DNA from: Bimuria novae-zelandiae CBS 107.79
Lineage: Eukaryota > Ascomycota > Dothideomycetes > Pleosporales > Didymosphaeriaceae
Direction of reading: 5' to 3'
DNA: 64,000 nucleotides
NCBI GenBank assembly: GCA_010015655.1
Contig: ML976665.1
Location: 241,909 to 305,908, forward strand
A program made the translations under genes and the position numbers. Each line of letters opens with the position of its first letter. Positions within the stretch are counted from its first letter, which is position 1. Shown here piece by piece: positions 47,885-57,855 of the stretch. The notes under the pieces are model-generated. The model ran no database searches. It saw only the letters and a program-made list of their open reading frames with translations, and was not told where the DNA came from.

Positions 47885-48134
47885 TGTCTGCACTGCCTCG
47901 CCTTCCGCGCTAAGGGAACTGTGTAACCCAATCATACCCTTGTACCCCCTCACTTCCAGTTAACCTAATACTGTACCGAAACCCCTTCGCCTCCACACCA
48001 CCTGGTACTCGCTCACATCCACGAGAACTGGAAGGAAGGTATATAGAACTATTACAGAACACACAGACAATACAGACACTAGATACCAAAGACAGAGAGT
48101 TACTTATTCATTCCTTGCTACCTGTGAACCGACA
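47885..48134 (+). repeat. 3' LTR of copia F
   Basis: 250 bp ending ACCGACA, essentially unmutated, followed by the CTCAT duplication. Confidence 0.92.
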
Positions 48135-48139
48135 CTCAT

Positions 48140-49448
48140 CATTAGCCTTAGTAATTCGAGTTAGAGTAGGAGTGTGTAATTATTTCAATCTAGGGTCCTA
48201 TAATCTAGTCCTAAAATCCTGTAATCTAGATCTTTTAACTACCCTTAGGCTCTCTTAAAGCTCCGAGTTATTTTCTAGCCTATATCTTATTAGAGCAGCC
48301 ATTCCAGGTTTTAGCCTAAACTATTCTAGCTACTTATCTAAAAAAGCGTAAAAGTAGTCTTATAATGCGTGGCGTTGTTCACAAGCAAGGCACTTAAGGC
48401 TACTAGCTACCACTAGCTTATTATCTATAATCGCGGACCGCTTAGCTTTAGTACGTTAACTATTATTTTATTATTTATAATTCTAAGGTCTTCCCTAACT
48501 TTTAAATAATACTACTTTATCTACAAGAGAGGCGTCCCTGTCTGTAGCCTAGATAGATTTACCACCGTTAGCGAGAGATAAACGTGCAGTAGTAAAAGCG
48601 CCCTTTTATTTACCCTTAATTAGGTGCTGCAGGATTATATAGTCTTAGAAAAGTTTTATTATATGCTTTCGTAAGATAGCTGTATCCTTGCTTCTATATT
48701 ACTAGAAGGTTATTACTTATATAGGTGCGACTTAGACAACTGCCTTCATAAAGTCTTCTTTAACTAAGTCTAGCCTTTAAAGCTTTATAACGCGATTAGT
48801 CTTTGCTTCTATAGCTATATAATTGTACTTAGATAGCTATATAGCCTATAATCTAGCTATTCTTATTAGCTTAAGGGCTTCTTAGTATCGTGCCCTTGCT
48901 CGTCAATATTTATCTTAATAGTTAACCCTAACTATAATCGTAAGATTATTAATCTATTACCTTATTATTACTCTAGAAATATAGTAATTGTTCTATAGGT
49001 GTGCAGAGATTATTAATTAGAGAAAAGTAACTACCTTATTAAGGTCTGCCTTTTCTTCTTAGTAGGCTTGATCCATAATCTTGTAGGTCTTGAGCTATCC
49101 TTTATAGTAGTTAGTATCGTCCTTATATACTTTCGCACCCGCTAGTAATAGATATAATAGCAATATTAGTACGCTATTTAGGTTCGTAGTCGCGTAGATA
49201 GCGTTTGGCTAGTAGTTACCTATTAATAGAGGCACTAGTATCGCAGGTTTCTGCTTTGGTTTGTCTGTCAGCGCTGGGTTAATGATGTTCCAGACCTTTA
49301 GGAATTAGTATCTTGTTTTAAGTTAATTTAGCTATAGCGTATAGTTCGTGTAGTTAGTCAGGATCACTGTAGGATCTCTAAGAGTTAATAGGGCTATTAT
49401 AATTAGCTTAATTAAGGTAGTATCGGTTAAGGCAGTGAGACTCTTAAT
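48140..49448 (-). pseudogene. 5' (gag-proximal) relic of copia E
   Basis: AT-rich continuation of E between inserted F and E's 5' LTR. By position on the minus strand it should hold gag and the start of pol. No motif is preserved clearly enough to assign. Confidence 0.5.
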
Positions 49449-49671
49449 TATTAGACTAAAGGGTAATCTTAATAAGATAGAATAATTATTAATTAATCTA
49501 AGGTTATTCTCTCTTATCTAAGTATCTAAGAGGTAAGACGCCTCTATATCCCTTGCTTTATTATAGAATGCAAGGGTGGAAGCCGCTTTAGGCAAGGGCG
49601 AAATGCGTCTCCAGTAAGGGTATAGGTGTGCCAGCCACCTTGCCAAAACAAAGGGACCATGTAATCGGACA
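49449..49671 (-). repeat. 5' LTR of copia E
   Basis: 223 bp matching 38,130-38,352; tip mutated (TATTAGAC for TGTCAGAT), remaining differences mainly transitions. Confidence 0.88.
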
Positions 49672-51026
49672 CTAGTATTAGTATAAAAGTAAATTACTAA
49701 GCTTTAAGCTACTAATAAGGCTACCACACGATATAAATTATTTAAAAGAAAGTAACTATAGTAGGAAGAAGTTCTTATAGCTAAAAAGGACTGGTAAATA
49801 ACTACTCTAAAGAACTTTGCAACGCGTAATAATAATAAAAAAGATAAAGAAAAAGGTACGCGCTTGTTACAAGAGGCTATAAGTCGCTAAATTAGGAACT
49901 TAGAGAGCTTAATTAACTAGGCTACTATATATATACTTAGGTGTAATACGAGAGGATAGCTAAGGAGCAGGAATATAGGTAGATAAGGCTATATAAATAA
50001 AAGCTATAGATAAAATATGCAAGGGTGCATAAACTAGCGCTAGTGCTTTAATAATAGCGTAGCCAAGGTATTACGGATACTAGAGGTACCGTAATAGCGC
50101 TAATAAAAGTAAATTAACTTAATAACACTATAAACGCTATAGTAAGGCTAGATATAATTTATATACGTATAAAAACAAATAGAAGTAAATTCTAAGTAGA
50201 TTAGCCTATTATAATTTCTTATAACTATTTGTATGCATTCTGTACTATCGTGTAGAGTATAGATTTTGGTGGGGTCTTGGCATTTCGGATACTCGCTTGT
50301 GCTGGACACTCGCTTGCAGAGTACGTTACCTTTTTATGCAAAATAAGCTACTCTACTATAATAATAATAGGCTAAGGTAGGCGCTATTAATAAAGTAAAA
50401 TCGAAAAAAAGAGTAAAACTCTAAATCTTTAATAGTATTAAAGGTAATACAGTAAAGTAGTCTTATAGTTACTAAAGAAGATAAGAGAGGCATATATTTA
50501 TTAATTTATTAAAAGGTAAGAGGATAAGTAGTAATAGCTTTAAAAACTAAAAATAATAGAGCTAAAGAAGGTAGCTAAGCTATATAAGAAGAATACCTAG
50601 TAGGAAAAGCGTGCTACGCGAGAGGTAGCTAAGAAGATAAAAATAAAAGAGAAGGCTAAAAAGGCAGCTTAGCACGCTGTCTAGAAGTCTGCCTATAACG
50701 CAGAAAAATCTCTATAATTGTCCTAAAAGGGTAAGAGAAAGGCCTCTTAGCCATCTCTATAAAGTAAAAAGCGTTAGAAACGTGTTATTAATACTATAAA
50801 TATTAGGGAGGCCTTAGAGGGCGTATCTACTACCCTAACTAAATCTATACGTAGCTATCGCAATATTAAGCTTCTAAATAGATTTAAATAGTATAAATAA
50901 ATTATAGCTATTAACTTACTACCCTATAAAAATCTTATAATAATATTAATTATAGGTAGTTCTATAGCCTTGTTTTTAATAGAGCGTTTATAGTGTTCCC
51001 CGCGCATCACGCACACGGACACGGTA

Positions 51027-52567
51027 GTGCCTCCCTGCTGCGATACCAATTTAACACGTCTCTTAACACATCACCGCACGTAAAATCGCAGCCTTGCGCG
51101 CGCGTTGTCGCCTGGCCAGGAGGGTCCACGGTCAAGTGCTGCAAGACTATTAGGTATCGCAAGTATGGTGGGAGGTTGAGGAGTTCGCCTTATCTGTCGC
51201 ATGGATATGTAGGCTACTTTTGTTGGACGACTAGTGTCGAGGCGAACATCTTCACTGTAGTTTAGCTGAGTCCGGCTCTGAAGTTGAGAGCTAGCAAAAG
51301 AGAGAGCATGAAGCACAGTACAACGCTGAGATTGCTGCCGCCCGAAATGACGCTAGCGCGCATGCACAATTAGCGCCCCTGTCTCAGTGTTAACCCGCTC
51401 GACGCCACTCCGACGATGCACTGCCCTTATTTATCAGGAATACACATAATGTACACACGTACCAGTAATCCGTTGCAATTTGTTTCAAACAGGACGGCGA
51501 CTCGCGGTATCCTTCCTGCGCATCAATACTTGATTTGGGACAAAGAATAGGAAGACGTTGGATGGTGCCACCTAATCGTTCCAGCCATGATGGCTCCGAC
51601 AAGATGCAATTTTACATCAACTCCACGCGAAGCAGAGAGCCTTCTTTAAGGATATCCATCAAATTCATTTTGGTTCATAGGAAGAGAGTCAATCCATCTC
51701 ATGACGTTTTCCAGCGCCGCGGCCGCTGCGCTTCAATGCCCTCGCCCATACTGGGAAGCATCATATTGATTGCAGAGTGACAGTACTTTTGAGGATTGAT
51801 TGTTCTTCTCAATTGAACAACTTATCAGCGCTGGAACCGATAAGAGCGACTCCGTGGCAACATGTTCGCCCGATTGTTGGGTTCAATTCTTTACCAACCC
51901 GCGCCTCCTCCTATTCTCGTGAGAAACAAGGGACAATCTATGCTTTCCATTGATTGTAGCAGTTTACACTTAGCACCCTAGATATGTAGAGCTTCTCTAA
52001 GCCACACAGCAACTGCTGCTATTCACTCAGCACTTCCACGTCCTTTCCTCGGCCTATTATGTTGTAAGCTAACTTAATTAAGAAAAACTTCCTTCTCCCT
52101 AATTTCAAACTAGTCCTCACCCTACTAGCCTTCCATCCTAGCCCATACTTCGACCAGCTAGCGGCGGAGGTGCTGTGTGATTTCGATAAACATTCCCAGT
52201 TACTGCTGTAAATCTTCCTGGCTTCATTTCCGGAAGCGAATCAGGGCAATTCCTGGACGTGGCTAAAGTCGAGGCGACCAGTGGTGCTTTCTTGTCGCTG
52301 CAAAGCTTTACTCATTAGATAAAGATCGCATAATGATAGCCCTGATCAAATCCTTCTGGAATGGCATGGTTGGGTAATGTGCAGGCAAAGCTCCGAAGCC
52401 TTTCGTTGGCGTAGGGTCTTATAAATGCATGCATTTCCCTCCGCATGTCCGAGGTTTCCACCCCAGAACCAGAATAGCATTCTGAGTCCCATCGACAATC
52501 GAAGCGCGGGTAAAGCAGTACTCGGCAAGCTTCCCTACAACGATAGGTTCCCATCAGTTCGCCCGAC
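51027..52567. promoter_or_regulatory. Start of the second gene island and subtilase upstream region
   Basis: About 1.5 kb of normal composition with no ORF I can support. A TATA box (TATAAAT, 52,420-52,426) lies about 145 bp before the subtilase ATG and is the best promoter candidate in the window. A pseudogene in this stretch cannot be excluded. Confidence 0.45.
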
Positions 52568-53844
52568 ATGCCTTCATTCCAACAACTATTTGCGCTTGCG
52601 GCAGCATCATTCCCGTTTTTAACGCAGGCTGCACCTGTGTCGACAGCAACCGGGGATGTTGTCCCAGGCAATTATATAATCATGCTTCAGCCTGACGCGG
52701 ATGTCGCAACGGTGGAATCACACTTCCTCAAAGTACGCGACATCCACTCTCGCAACGTAAAGAGAGGTAATCTGGCCGGACGAGAAGCCGCGGGTATCGA
52801 ACATCAGTATGGATTTGGAAGCTTCAAGGGCTATGCAGGTTCCTTTGACGCGACCACTATTGATGAGCTTCGAAGCTTGCCAGAAGTACTCATTATCGAA
52901 GAGGATACCATCATGACCACATCCGACTTCGTCACACAAAGTATGCCCGAGAATTGGGGTCTTGCGGCCATTTCTTCACGCACGAACGGTTCAACCGAGT
53001 ACGTCTACGACTCTTCTGCGGGAGAAGGTACTTACAGCTACATCGTTGATACTGGCATCCGGATAACCCATCAAGAGTTTGAAGGAAGCCGTGCTATCTG
53101 GGGTTACAACGCTGTCAATGACCTAAATACGGACAACGCGGGACATGGCACGTAGGTACTCTCATAAAACCACTTCCTAGGCTTTACTAACGATTGCTTA
53201 GCCACGTTGCGGGTACCGCGGTCGGGAAAACCTACGGTGTAGCCAAGAAATCAACAGCTGTAGCGGTCAAGGTTTTCGAAGACGACTCTGCTTTGGCATC
53301 CGTGGTGATCGCGGGTTTCAATTGGGCAGTCCAAGACATTGTCGAAAAGAACCGAACAAGCACTGCAGTCATCAACATGTCCGTGAGCAGCGGCGCTTCC
53401 GCTATCTGGGATGCTGCGATGACTGCAGCCTGGAACCAAGGCGTACTCTCAGTTGCTGCATCTGGAAATGAGAATAGGGCTGCTTCTGAGCATTCCCCTT
53501 GCCGTTCTCCGGAAGTCATCTGCGTGGGCAATCTACAAAAGAACGACGCCAGATACGGCGGGACCTTTGGTTCGAATTGGGGCCCTGAAGTGGACATATT
53601 TGCAGCAGGCGCGGCTGTCATATCTGCGTACTATACTTCTGATACCGCCACGCAATCTCTGTCCGGTACATCAATGGCTTCACCACATGTTGCTGGTCTG
53701 GTTTCGTATCTTCGTGGCCTTGAGGGACCAATGAGTGCGGCCGCAGTCAAAGCGCGAGTGTTTGAGCTGGCCATTCCAGGCCGTGTAATTGATGCGAAGG
53801 GATCGGCCAATCTCGTGGCATACAATGGTGCTCAAGGCGATTGA
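52568..53844 (+). CDS. Secreted subtilisin-like serine protease, proteinase K type (S8)
   Basis: Exon 1 is 52568-53151 and exon 2 is 53202-53844. The 50-bp intron (GTAGGT...CTTAG, branch point ACTAAC) splits the Thr codon after the catalytic His, giving 408 residues. Residues 1-22 are a signal peptide (FALAAASFPFLTQAAP). An inhibitor I9 propeptide follows (NYIIMLQPDADVATVESHF to about residue 115). The mature catalytic domain starts near residue 125 and has D161 (YIVDTGI), H193 (GHGTHVAGT), oxyanion-hole N284 (AASGNEN) and S352 (GTSMASPHVAG). It is thus predicted to be an active extracellular endopeptidase involved in protein nutrition or host or substrate degradation. The size is typical of fungal proteinase K relatives. 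An upstream TATA box suggests strong or inducible transcription. Confidence 0.93.
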
Positions 53845-54226
53845 AAGTCCCCTTTCAGCGACGCCTGGAGCTGCAGCACCAAATGCTAGGTCATAAGGTC
53901 ATTATTCTCGGCTACCCTCTTACTCATGCTGAACTAACACAGTGTAGCAAAACTCTTGACTTGTTGCTGCTCCCCGAGGACTCAGCTACAACTAACACCT
54001 AGGCCGCTTACTGGGCCTGCACTACGAGTGCGATTGTTCGACTGCTTTCAACAGATCTGTTGGAGACAAACCTCAAAGTTATCGATTGTACATGTCTACA
54101 CACGACTTACGAGGACTTTACTTGCGCGCCTAATATGGCTAATTGACCATTCAATCAATAAATCAAAGAGCTAGTGCAACAATATTTTATATGCCGTGAT
54201 TGCCTCCTGGCTTCGCACCATCATCG
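53845..54226. terminator. Convergent 3' flanks of the subtilase and the 54,227 gene
   Basis: 382 bp between two convergent genes. AT-rich toward 54,150-54,195 with AATAAAT at about 54,157-54,163, a plausible polyadenylation element for the subtilase. No gene is seen. Confidence 0.35.
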
Positions 54227-55072
54227 TTATTTCAAGTAACCCATCCCCATCCCCATTCCACTCAACCGCCCCAAAGGCTCTGCACTGACCGGTCTCACCG
54301 GTCTAGGCTCACTAATCATTCCTTTATCCACCCATCTCTCTACATCCTCCACACCTTCTCTTTCATTCTTCATAAAAGCCGCCTGCGGTACACTCAGCAG
54401 CTCCCCCTCACCACAATTAGCCGGCATCGGCCGTCCAATGCTATCCTTGCGAAGCCAACCCTGGCGCGAGTCACCCGTCAACGTACTTCCGGAGGAGCGA
54501 GAGCTCGTACGAGAAGGAGGCATGGGTGAGTTGAAGATGCGGTGCCGCAATCGGGAGCCGAGTTTGGAACGTCGGATTGGTATCTCAGTGATGTCCGGAC
54601 GACGTTTACGACGAAAGATGAAGATTGACAGGGCTATGAGAAGCAGTATGAAGACAAAACCGCCTGTTATAATCCCTGCGAGCATCCTAGGGGATAGGAC
54701 GAAGTTCGTGCGAGTCAGTTGAAGTTCCTTGCCAGGTGGGGTTGTAGGCCTGTTGCGATCGCTTCCATCGCCGTTGGTGACACTCGGGACAGTAGATGAA
54801 GTCGGTGTTGGCCGGGACATAGGACAGGCAGAGGGTATGATTATGACGGTAGTTGAGGTAGATAATGTGAGTGGACGAGGTGAAGGTTCCGGTTTTATAG
54901 GTCCCGGAATGTTCCCAGTGTTCCCTGAAGAGTCGGGGATTGCCTGTCGACGATGGAGACGATTGTGTGAGGCTATAGAGATGGCTAGTGATGCTGAAGT
55001 TCCTGGAAGGAACAAGCCCAATAGTTTGACCGTGAAGTAGATCATAGTGGGAGCTGGACAGATCGCCTTCAA
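54227..55072 (-). CDS. Single-pass membrane protein with Ser/Thr/Pro-rich ectodomain
   Basis: 281 residues, no intron. The first ~28 residues form a signal peptide; Met10 (55045) is a better start since it begins directly with IYFTVKLLGLFLPG. A dibasic site (RRQ, residues 41-43) may be processed. Residues ~45-125 are rich in Ser, Thr and Pro, suited to O-mannosylation. A transmembrane helix spans about 131-153 (LAGIITGGFVFILLLIALSI), followed by a RRKRR stop-transfer signal. The cytosolic tail of ~125 residues is rich in Ser and Arg (RTSSRSSGSTLTG) and ends in Gly/Met repeats. This layout recalls fungal cell-wall stress sensors and Mid2-like proteins, but there is no WSC or other extracellular Cys domain. 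The function is inferred from topology only. Confidence 0.72.
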   Translation of the reverse strand: MKAICPAPTMIYFTVKLLGLFLPGTSASLAISIASHNRLHRRQAIPDSSGNTGNIPGPIKPEPSPRPLTLSTSTTVIIIPSACPMSRPTPTSSTVPSVTNGDGSDRNRPTTPPGKELQLTRTNFVLSPRMLAGIITGGFVFILLLIALSIFIFRRKRRPDITEIPIRRSKLGSRLRHRIFNSPMPPSRTSSRSSGSTLTGDSRQGWLRKDSIGRPMPANCGEGELLSVPQAAFMKNEREGVEDVERWVDKGMISEPRPVRPVSAEPLGRLSGMGMGMGYLK

Positions 55073-56138
55073 TGGTCTGTATCTAGTGGGAATCTCAGCC
55101 TTCCGGGCTGCCTTGTCTGACTCGAAGATGCAAGCCTACCGGATCCAAATTAGCAGCACATTTAACCTGTGCAGCGCTTCGAGTATTGTAGATCAGTTTG
55201 AGTGATAGTCCTGCCGAATGGTTTTCAATGTCCAGGAGTTGGAAAGGCTTCAGTGGAAGAGCGGTGCGGGCTCAAATTGAATTGCAAGAGAGAACAATGC
55301 CAGCAACGCACTTCAAAAACCACCCCTCCTTGAATAATAGCATGTTGAACATCCGAAGCAAAGCAAATATGGGATCTACGCCCTCAACCGCAGCCGCATT
55401 GCATATGCAAAGAGCCTCAACACAACCCAGGCTATTAGCTGGGACCGACGACTGACAAACACCAGCATCTCCATGTTCTTCCGCCGTTCTCCACGTTCTG
55501 GAAGCTCTCGCAGCTATTCCCAACTGGGTCGCAAATCTGGGGTAAACACGATGCATGAAGGCGGACTTGCGCCATCCGCTGTCGCAGATCAAGATTAGCC
55601 GAGACCACGTACAGATAGCGCTAAAGAACGAACTGATACATGTTTCTAGAAACAATATAGTGGGAAGTCGCTTCTACTGTTGCGAATCGCATGTACCAAG
55701 ATGTAGTGGTGAGGAGGCCGGCCGGTTAAAGTGGGTTGGTCTAGCACATGTTGAAACTGCTGACGGAAGGAACCCGACAACGCAACGAAGACGGAGAGAA
55801 TATTCTAGGGACGTTTTGAAATGCGTTATTGAATACTAGTGCTTCGCATCCTCCAGGGCTGCATATGCAGAGACTTCCGCCATCACCTGACCTACTCTTC
55901 CGGATCGCGACCCTGTCGCGCCTCCATGTTATGGAGATACTCCTCTTCGCTTTCGACATCGAACGTGATAGGCATCGTGATAGGGACCATTGATACCCCA
56001 TTTTCTTCTCACTGCTTCAACCGTTTTGTAGTGGCCGGCTTGGTTCTGTTTATGCTATAGACCTTGATGCGGCTGCAAAGCTGTTAGCGCAATTCTCCAT
56101 CGTAGACTTGCCACAAGGACTCTGGCTTCCGGGGCATC
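55073..56138. other. Intergenic region, no supported gene
   Basis: About 1.07 kb between two minus-strand genes. Small overlapping ORFs exist on both strands with no protein-like motifs. It should contain the promoter of the 54,227-55,072 gene. Confidence 0.4.
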
Positions 56139-57855
56139 TTACTGGGCAGAGGACGTCACATGAAGATCCCAGTTCCATGCGCTTCGCACATATGTAGGTT
56201 GCGTCTCGAAGAGAGTCAGCATGTAGAACACGTCACAAAAGACATGGACCAGGGGACTTGCATTCAGAGCATTGTCCCACGTTCTCACGCAAAACTCGAG
56301 CCAGCCTTCCGCATCAACCGGCATCTCATATTCCCACACACGCCACGCGTAGTAAACCTTCTTGCTCATCTTTTCGAACGGTACCTCATACCATATGCTT
56401 CCTCCATCGCCACCGACTTCAACTCTCTCGGGCCAGCCGCTTCCACTAAAAGCCCAGCCGGTGAGCTTGATTCTGCCATCGTGGATGATTGGGTCATGGT
56501 TGAGCGGCGTCATGATGGCACTCGAAACAGGCATGGTCTGAATGCTGAAGCCATTGCTGTACGTATTGTTGTGCTTGCCGATCTGTGGAGTGTAGTAGAT
56601 ATACTCTTTCATTTGCACCGGGGCCAAGCTGGGCTGACCGATGACGTTGATCTTATAAAGCCACTTGCAGCTCCGGGCTCCGATGAAGCCGAAAACAACC
56701 ACACGCAGTGGGTATCCATGGATTCTCGGCAACGGCTTGCCGTTCATGTCCCACGCAAGCATGACTTCGTGGATCTTGACTTTGCGGTATGGAACAGATA
56801 CGGCGTAGTTGTAAATGGAGCCCTTCTTAAAGTATGTGTCGGCTCCGAAGAATTCAACGTGCTTGCCGCCATCTTTGAGGCCCCCGCAGTACTTGATGAC
56901 TTTCTTGAGGCTGACTCCGGTCCAACGAGCGTTTCCAATAGCACCCTCTGCCCAGGGCGCATTGATAAGCTCATCGCCATCCCCGGGGTACTCATGAATC
57001 TGTTCGATTCAGCGGGTTCCAGAGCACTGCAAAGTACACGTCTTCGTCATGCACGGGAAGATAGACTCGTCCTGGAGCTCCTTGAGCGTGATCTTCTTGG
57101 GATTGTTGACCAGCCCTTCAACCTCGAAGAAGAACTTATCTGCGTCAATCTCAGGAACACCGCCGTGGTTGCGGACGAAGAAGTCCTCGTTCGGTGTGAT
57201 CTTGGTCTGTCTACGTTAGCCTCACCACCTTATGACGGGCTTCAATCACGTGCCTTCACCAATCTGTCCTGAAAGAAGTTAGCAACTTTCTGTTCAAGGA
57301 TCACCCAGATGACTTACCCGAGGTGGCTCGCCGTTGTAGGGGAATTGTAGCACATGGATCATGTCGGGGCTCTTCTCTTTCTGTACGTACTTCCATGAGA
57401 TATCGGGAAGGTCTTTCAGGGTAGGACCCATCGCATAGTGGTAGTACTTCCATCTAATACCTTCTAGGATCGGATTCGTCTTCGGCAATGGCTCGAATTG
57501 AAATTCTGGGGGCTGTGAACGTTAGCGGAAGATGTCATTCTCCGGCAATCCGGCGGTATGCATGTGGGCAGATCGTGAAAATTTCCAAGGATTATATTGC
57601 GATGGAATGGCGGAAGTGTCTTTTGTTCAAAACGGAATTATTCTTACGACAGGGAAGTCATATTTCGAGAGAATCTGCTGCGCCTGCTTCTTCTTCTCAG
57701 GGTACTACGCGCAATGAGCGAGATTCATGATATTGATGCGTCGAGACTACATTTTCCCACTCAACGTAGCCTTTCCAGCCTTCCCTCTCCTCCGCGAAGT
57801 ATGGTTCCTCGCCCTGGATCTGGAAAGGCTTGTGATTCGGTTCCGCAGGCGCCAT
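56139..57855 (-). pseudogene. Sulfite oxidase (molybdopterin enzyme) with a premature stop
   Basis: Exons on the minus strand: 57855-57751, 57704-57648, 57512-57318, a possible 9-nt micro-exon 57268-57260, and 57206-56139. Joined they give 477 codons in one phase. The N-terminus reads MAPAEPNHKPFQIQGEEPYF. The molybdopterin domain includes FPYNGEPPR, ITPNEDFFVRNHGG and CTLQCSGTR, whose Cys (residue 183) ligates molybdenum. The dimerisation domain contains AWDMNGKPLPRIHGYPLRVV and GARSCKWLY. Such enzymes oxidise sulfite to sulfate. Codon 188 is TGA (57009-57011), where relatives have Arg (one C-to-T from CGA), so only a truncated protein can be made. No intron can remove it. All downstream sequence looks well conserved, so the loss is recent, or it is a sequence error. 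Confidence 0.82.

Larger units (their letters stand above)
41953..48134 (+). mobile_element. Ty1/copia retrotransposon F, complete
   Basis: Two 250-bp LTRs (41,953-42,202 and 47,885-48,134) with a perfect CTCAT duplication (41,948-41,952 and 48,135-48,139). The LTRs differ at about eight positions, all transitions. A purine-rich tract (AAAAGAAAAGCTG) precedes the 3' LTR. The interior reads plus-strand gag, protease, integrase, reverse transcriptase, RNase H. It is inserted into copia E in opposite orientation. Confidence 0.92.
38130..49671 (-). mobile_element. Ty1/copia retrotransposon E (minus), containing F
   Basis: Two 223-bp LTRs (38,130-38,352 and 49,449-49,671) and a perfect CTAGT target duplication (38,125-38,129 and 49,672-49,676). 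A minus-strand polypurine tract (CTAAGGGGGTG) borders the left LTR, so it is the 3' LTR. Reverse transcriptase and RNase H lie at 38,360-39,900 on the minus strand. Upstream parts run to 41,950, and the 5' region is at 48,140-49,448 beyond the inserted element F. Without F the element is about 5.4 kb. Confidence 0.88.
17041..50326 (+). mobile_element. Fot1-like transposon A, interrupted by B and E
   Basis: Left tip ACGTACTCCAAAAGCGAGTG at 17,041; right tip in reverse complement ACGTACTCTGCAAGCGAGTG, ending at 50,326. TA flanks both (17,039-17,040 and 50,327-50,328). A's own sequence is 17,041-17,355, 37,003-38,129 and 49,672-50,326, about 2.1 kb in total. The right end carries two AAGCGAG units 17 bp apart, the left end one. 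It is inserted in element O and is itself split by gypsy B and copia E. Confidence 0.8.
15560..50900 (+). pseudogene. DDE transposase relic of element O (four fragments)
   Basis: Fragments lie near 15,560-15,970, 16,180-16,450, 16,741-17,030 and 50,340-50,900. Recognisable blocks include GRLKHIFS and YKGKRKLKYYFK in the first, a GDIFFLF stretch (family form GDFFxLFW) in the third, and a basic tail in the last (KGKRKASQPS, then RQKRVIN, then TRSYRNIKLLNRFK-like). This order matches fungal DDE-1/pogo transposases with a basic C-terminus. Many TAG and TAA codons interrupt it, attributable to CpA-to-TpA change. It is certainly non-functional. Confidence 0.55.
15319..51024 (+). mobile_element. Outer pogo/Fot1-like DNA transposon O, filled with nested elements
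   Basis: Imperfect terminal inverted repeats of about 40 bp: left tip CCGTATCCGTGCGCGTGATG at 15,319, right tip (reverse complement) CCGTGTCCGTGTGCGTGATG ending at 51,024, each flanked by TA. O's own sequence is 15,319-15,976, 16,180-16,454, 16,736-17,040 and 50,327-51,024, about 1.9 kb after removing insertions, normal for a Fot1-type element. It carries plus-strand transposase fragments. Everything between 15,977 and 50,328 arrived later. The normal-GC gene island resumes immediately after its right TA (51,025-51,026), so this single insertion founded the whole AT-rich block. Confidence 0.75.

Noticed and set aside
51071..51780. Several 60-90-codon ORFs at the start of the second gene island
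   Set aside because: Overlapping on both strands, low complexity of motifs, and no splice structure that extends them.
56160..57272. Plus-strand 370-codon ORF, the longest in the window
   Set aside because: It is exactly antisense to the last sulfite oxidase exon, where the minus strand carries clear conserved motifs; its own protein shows none.
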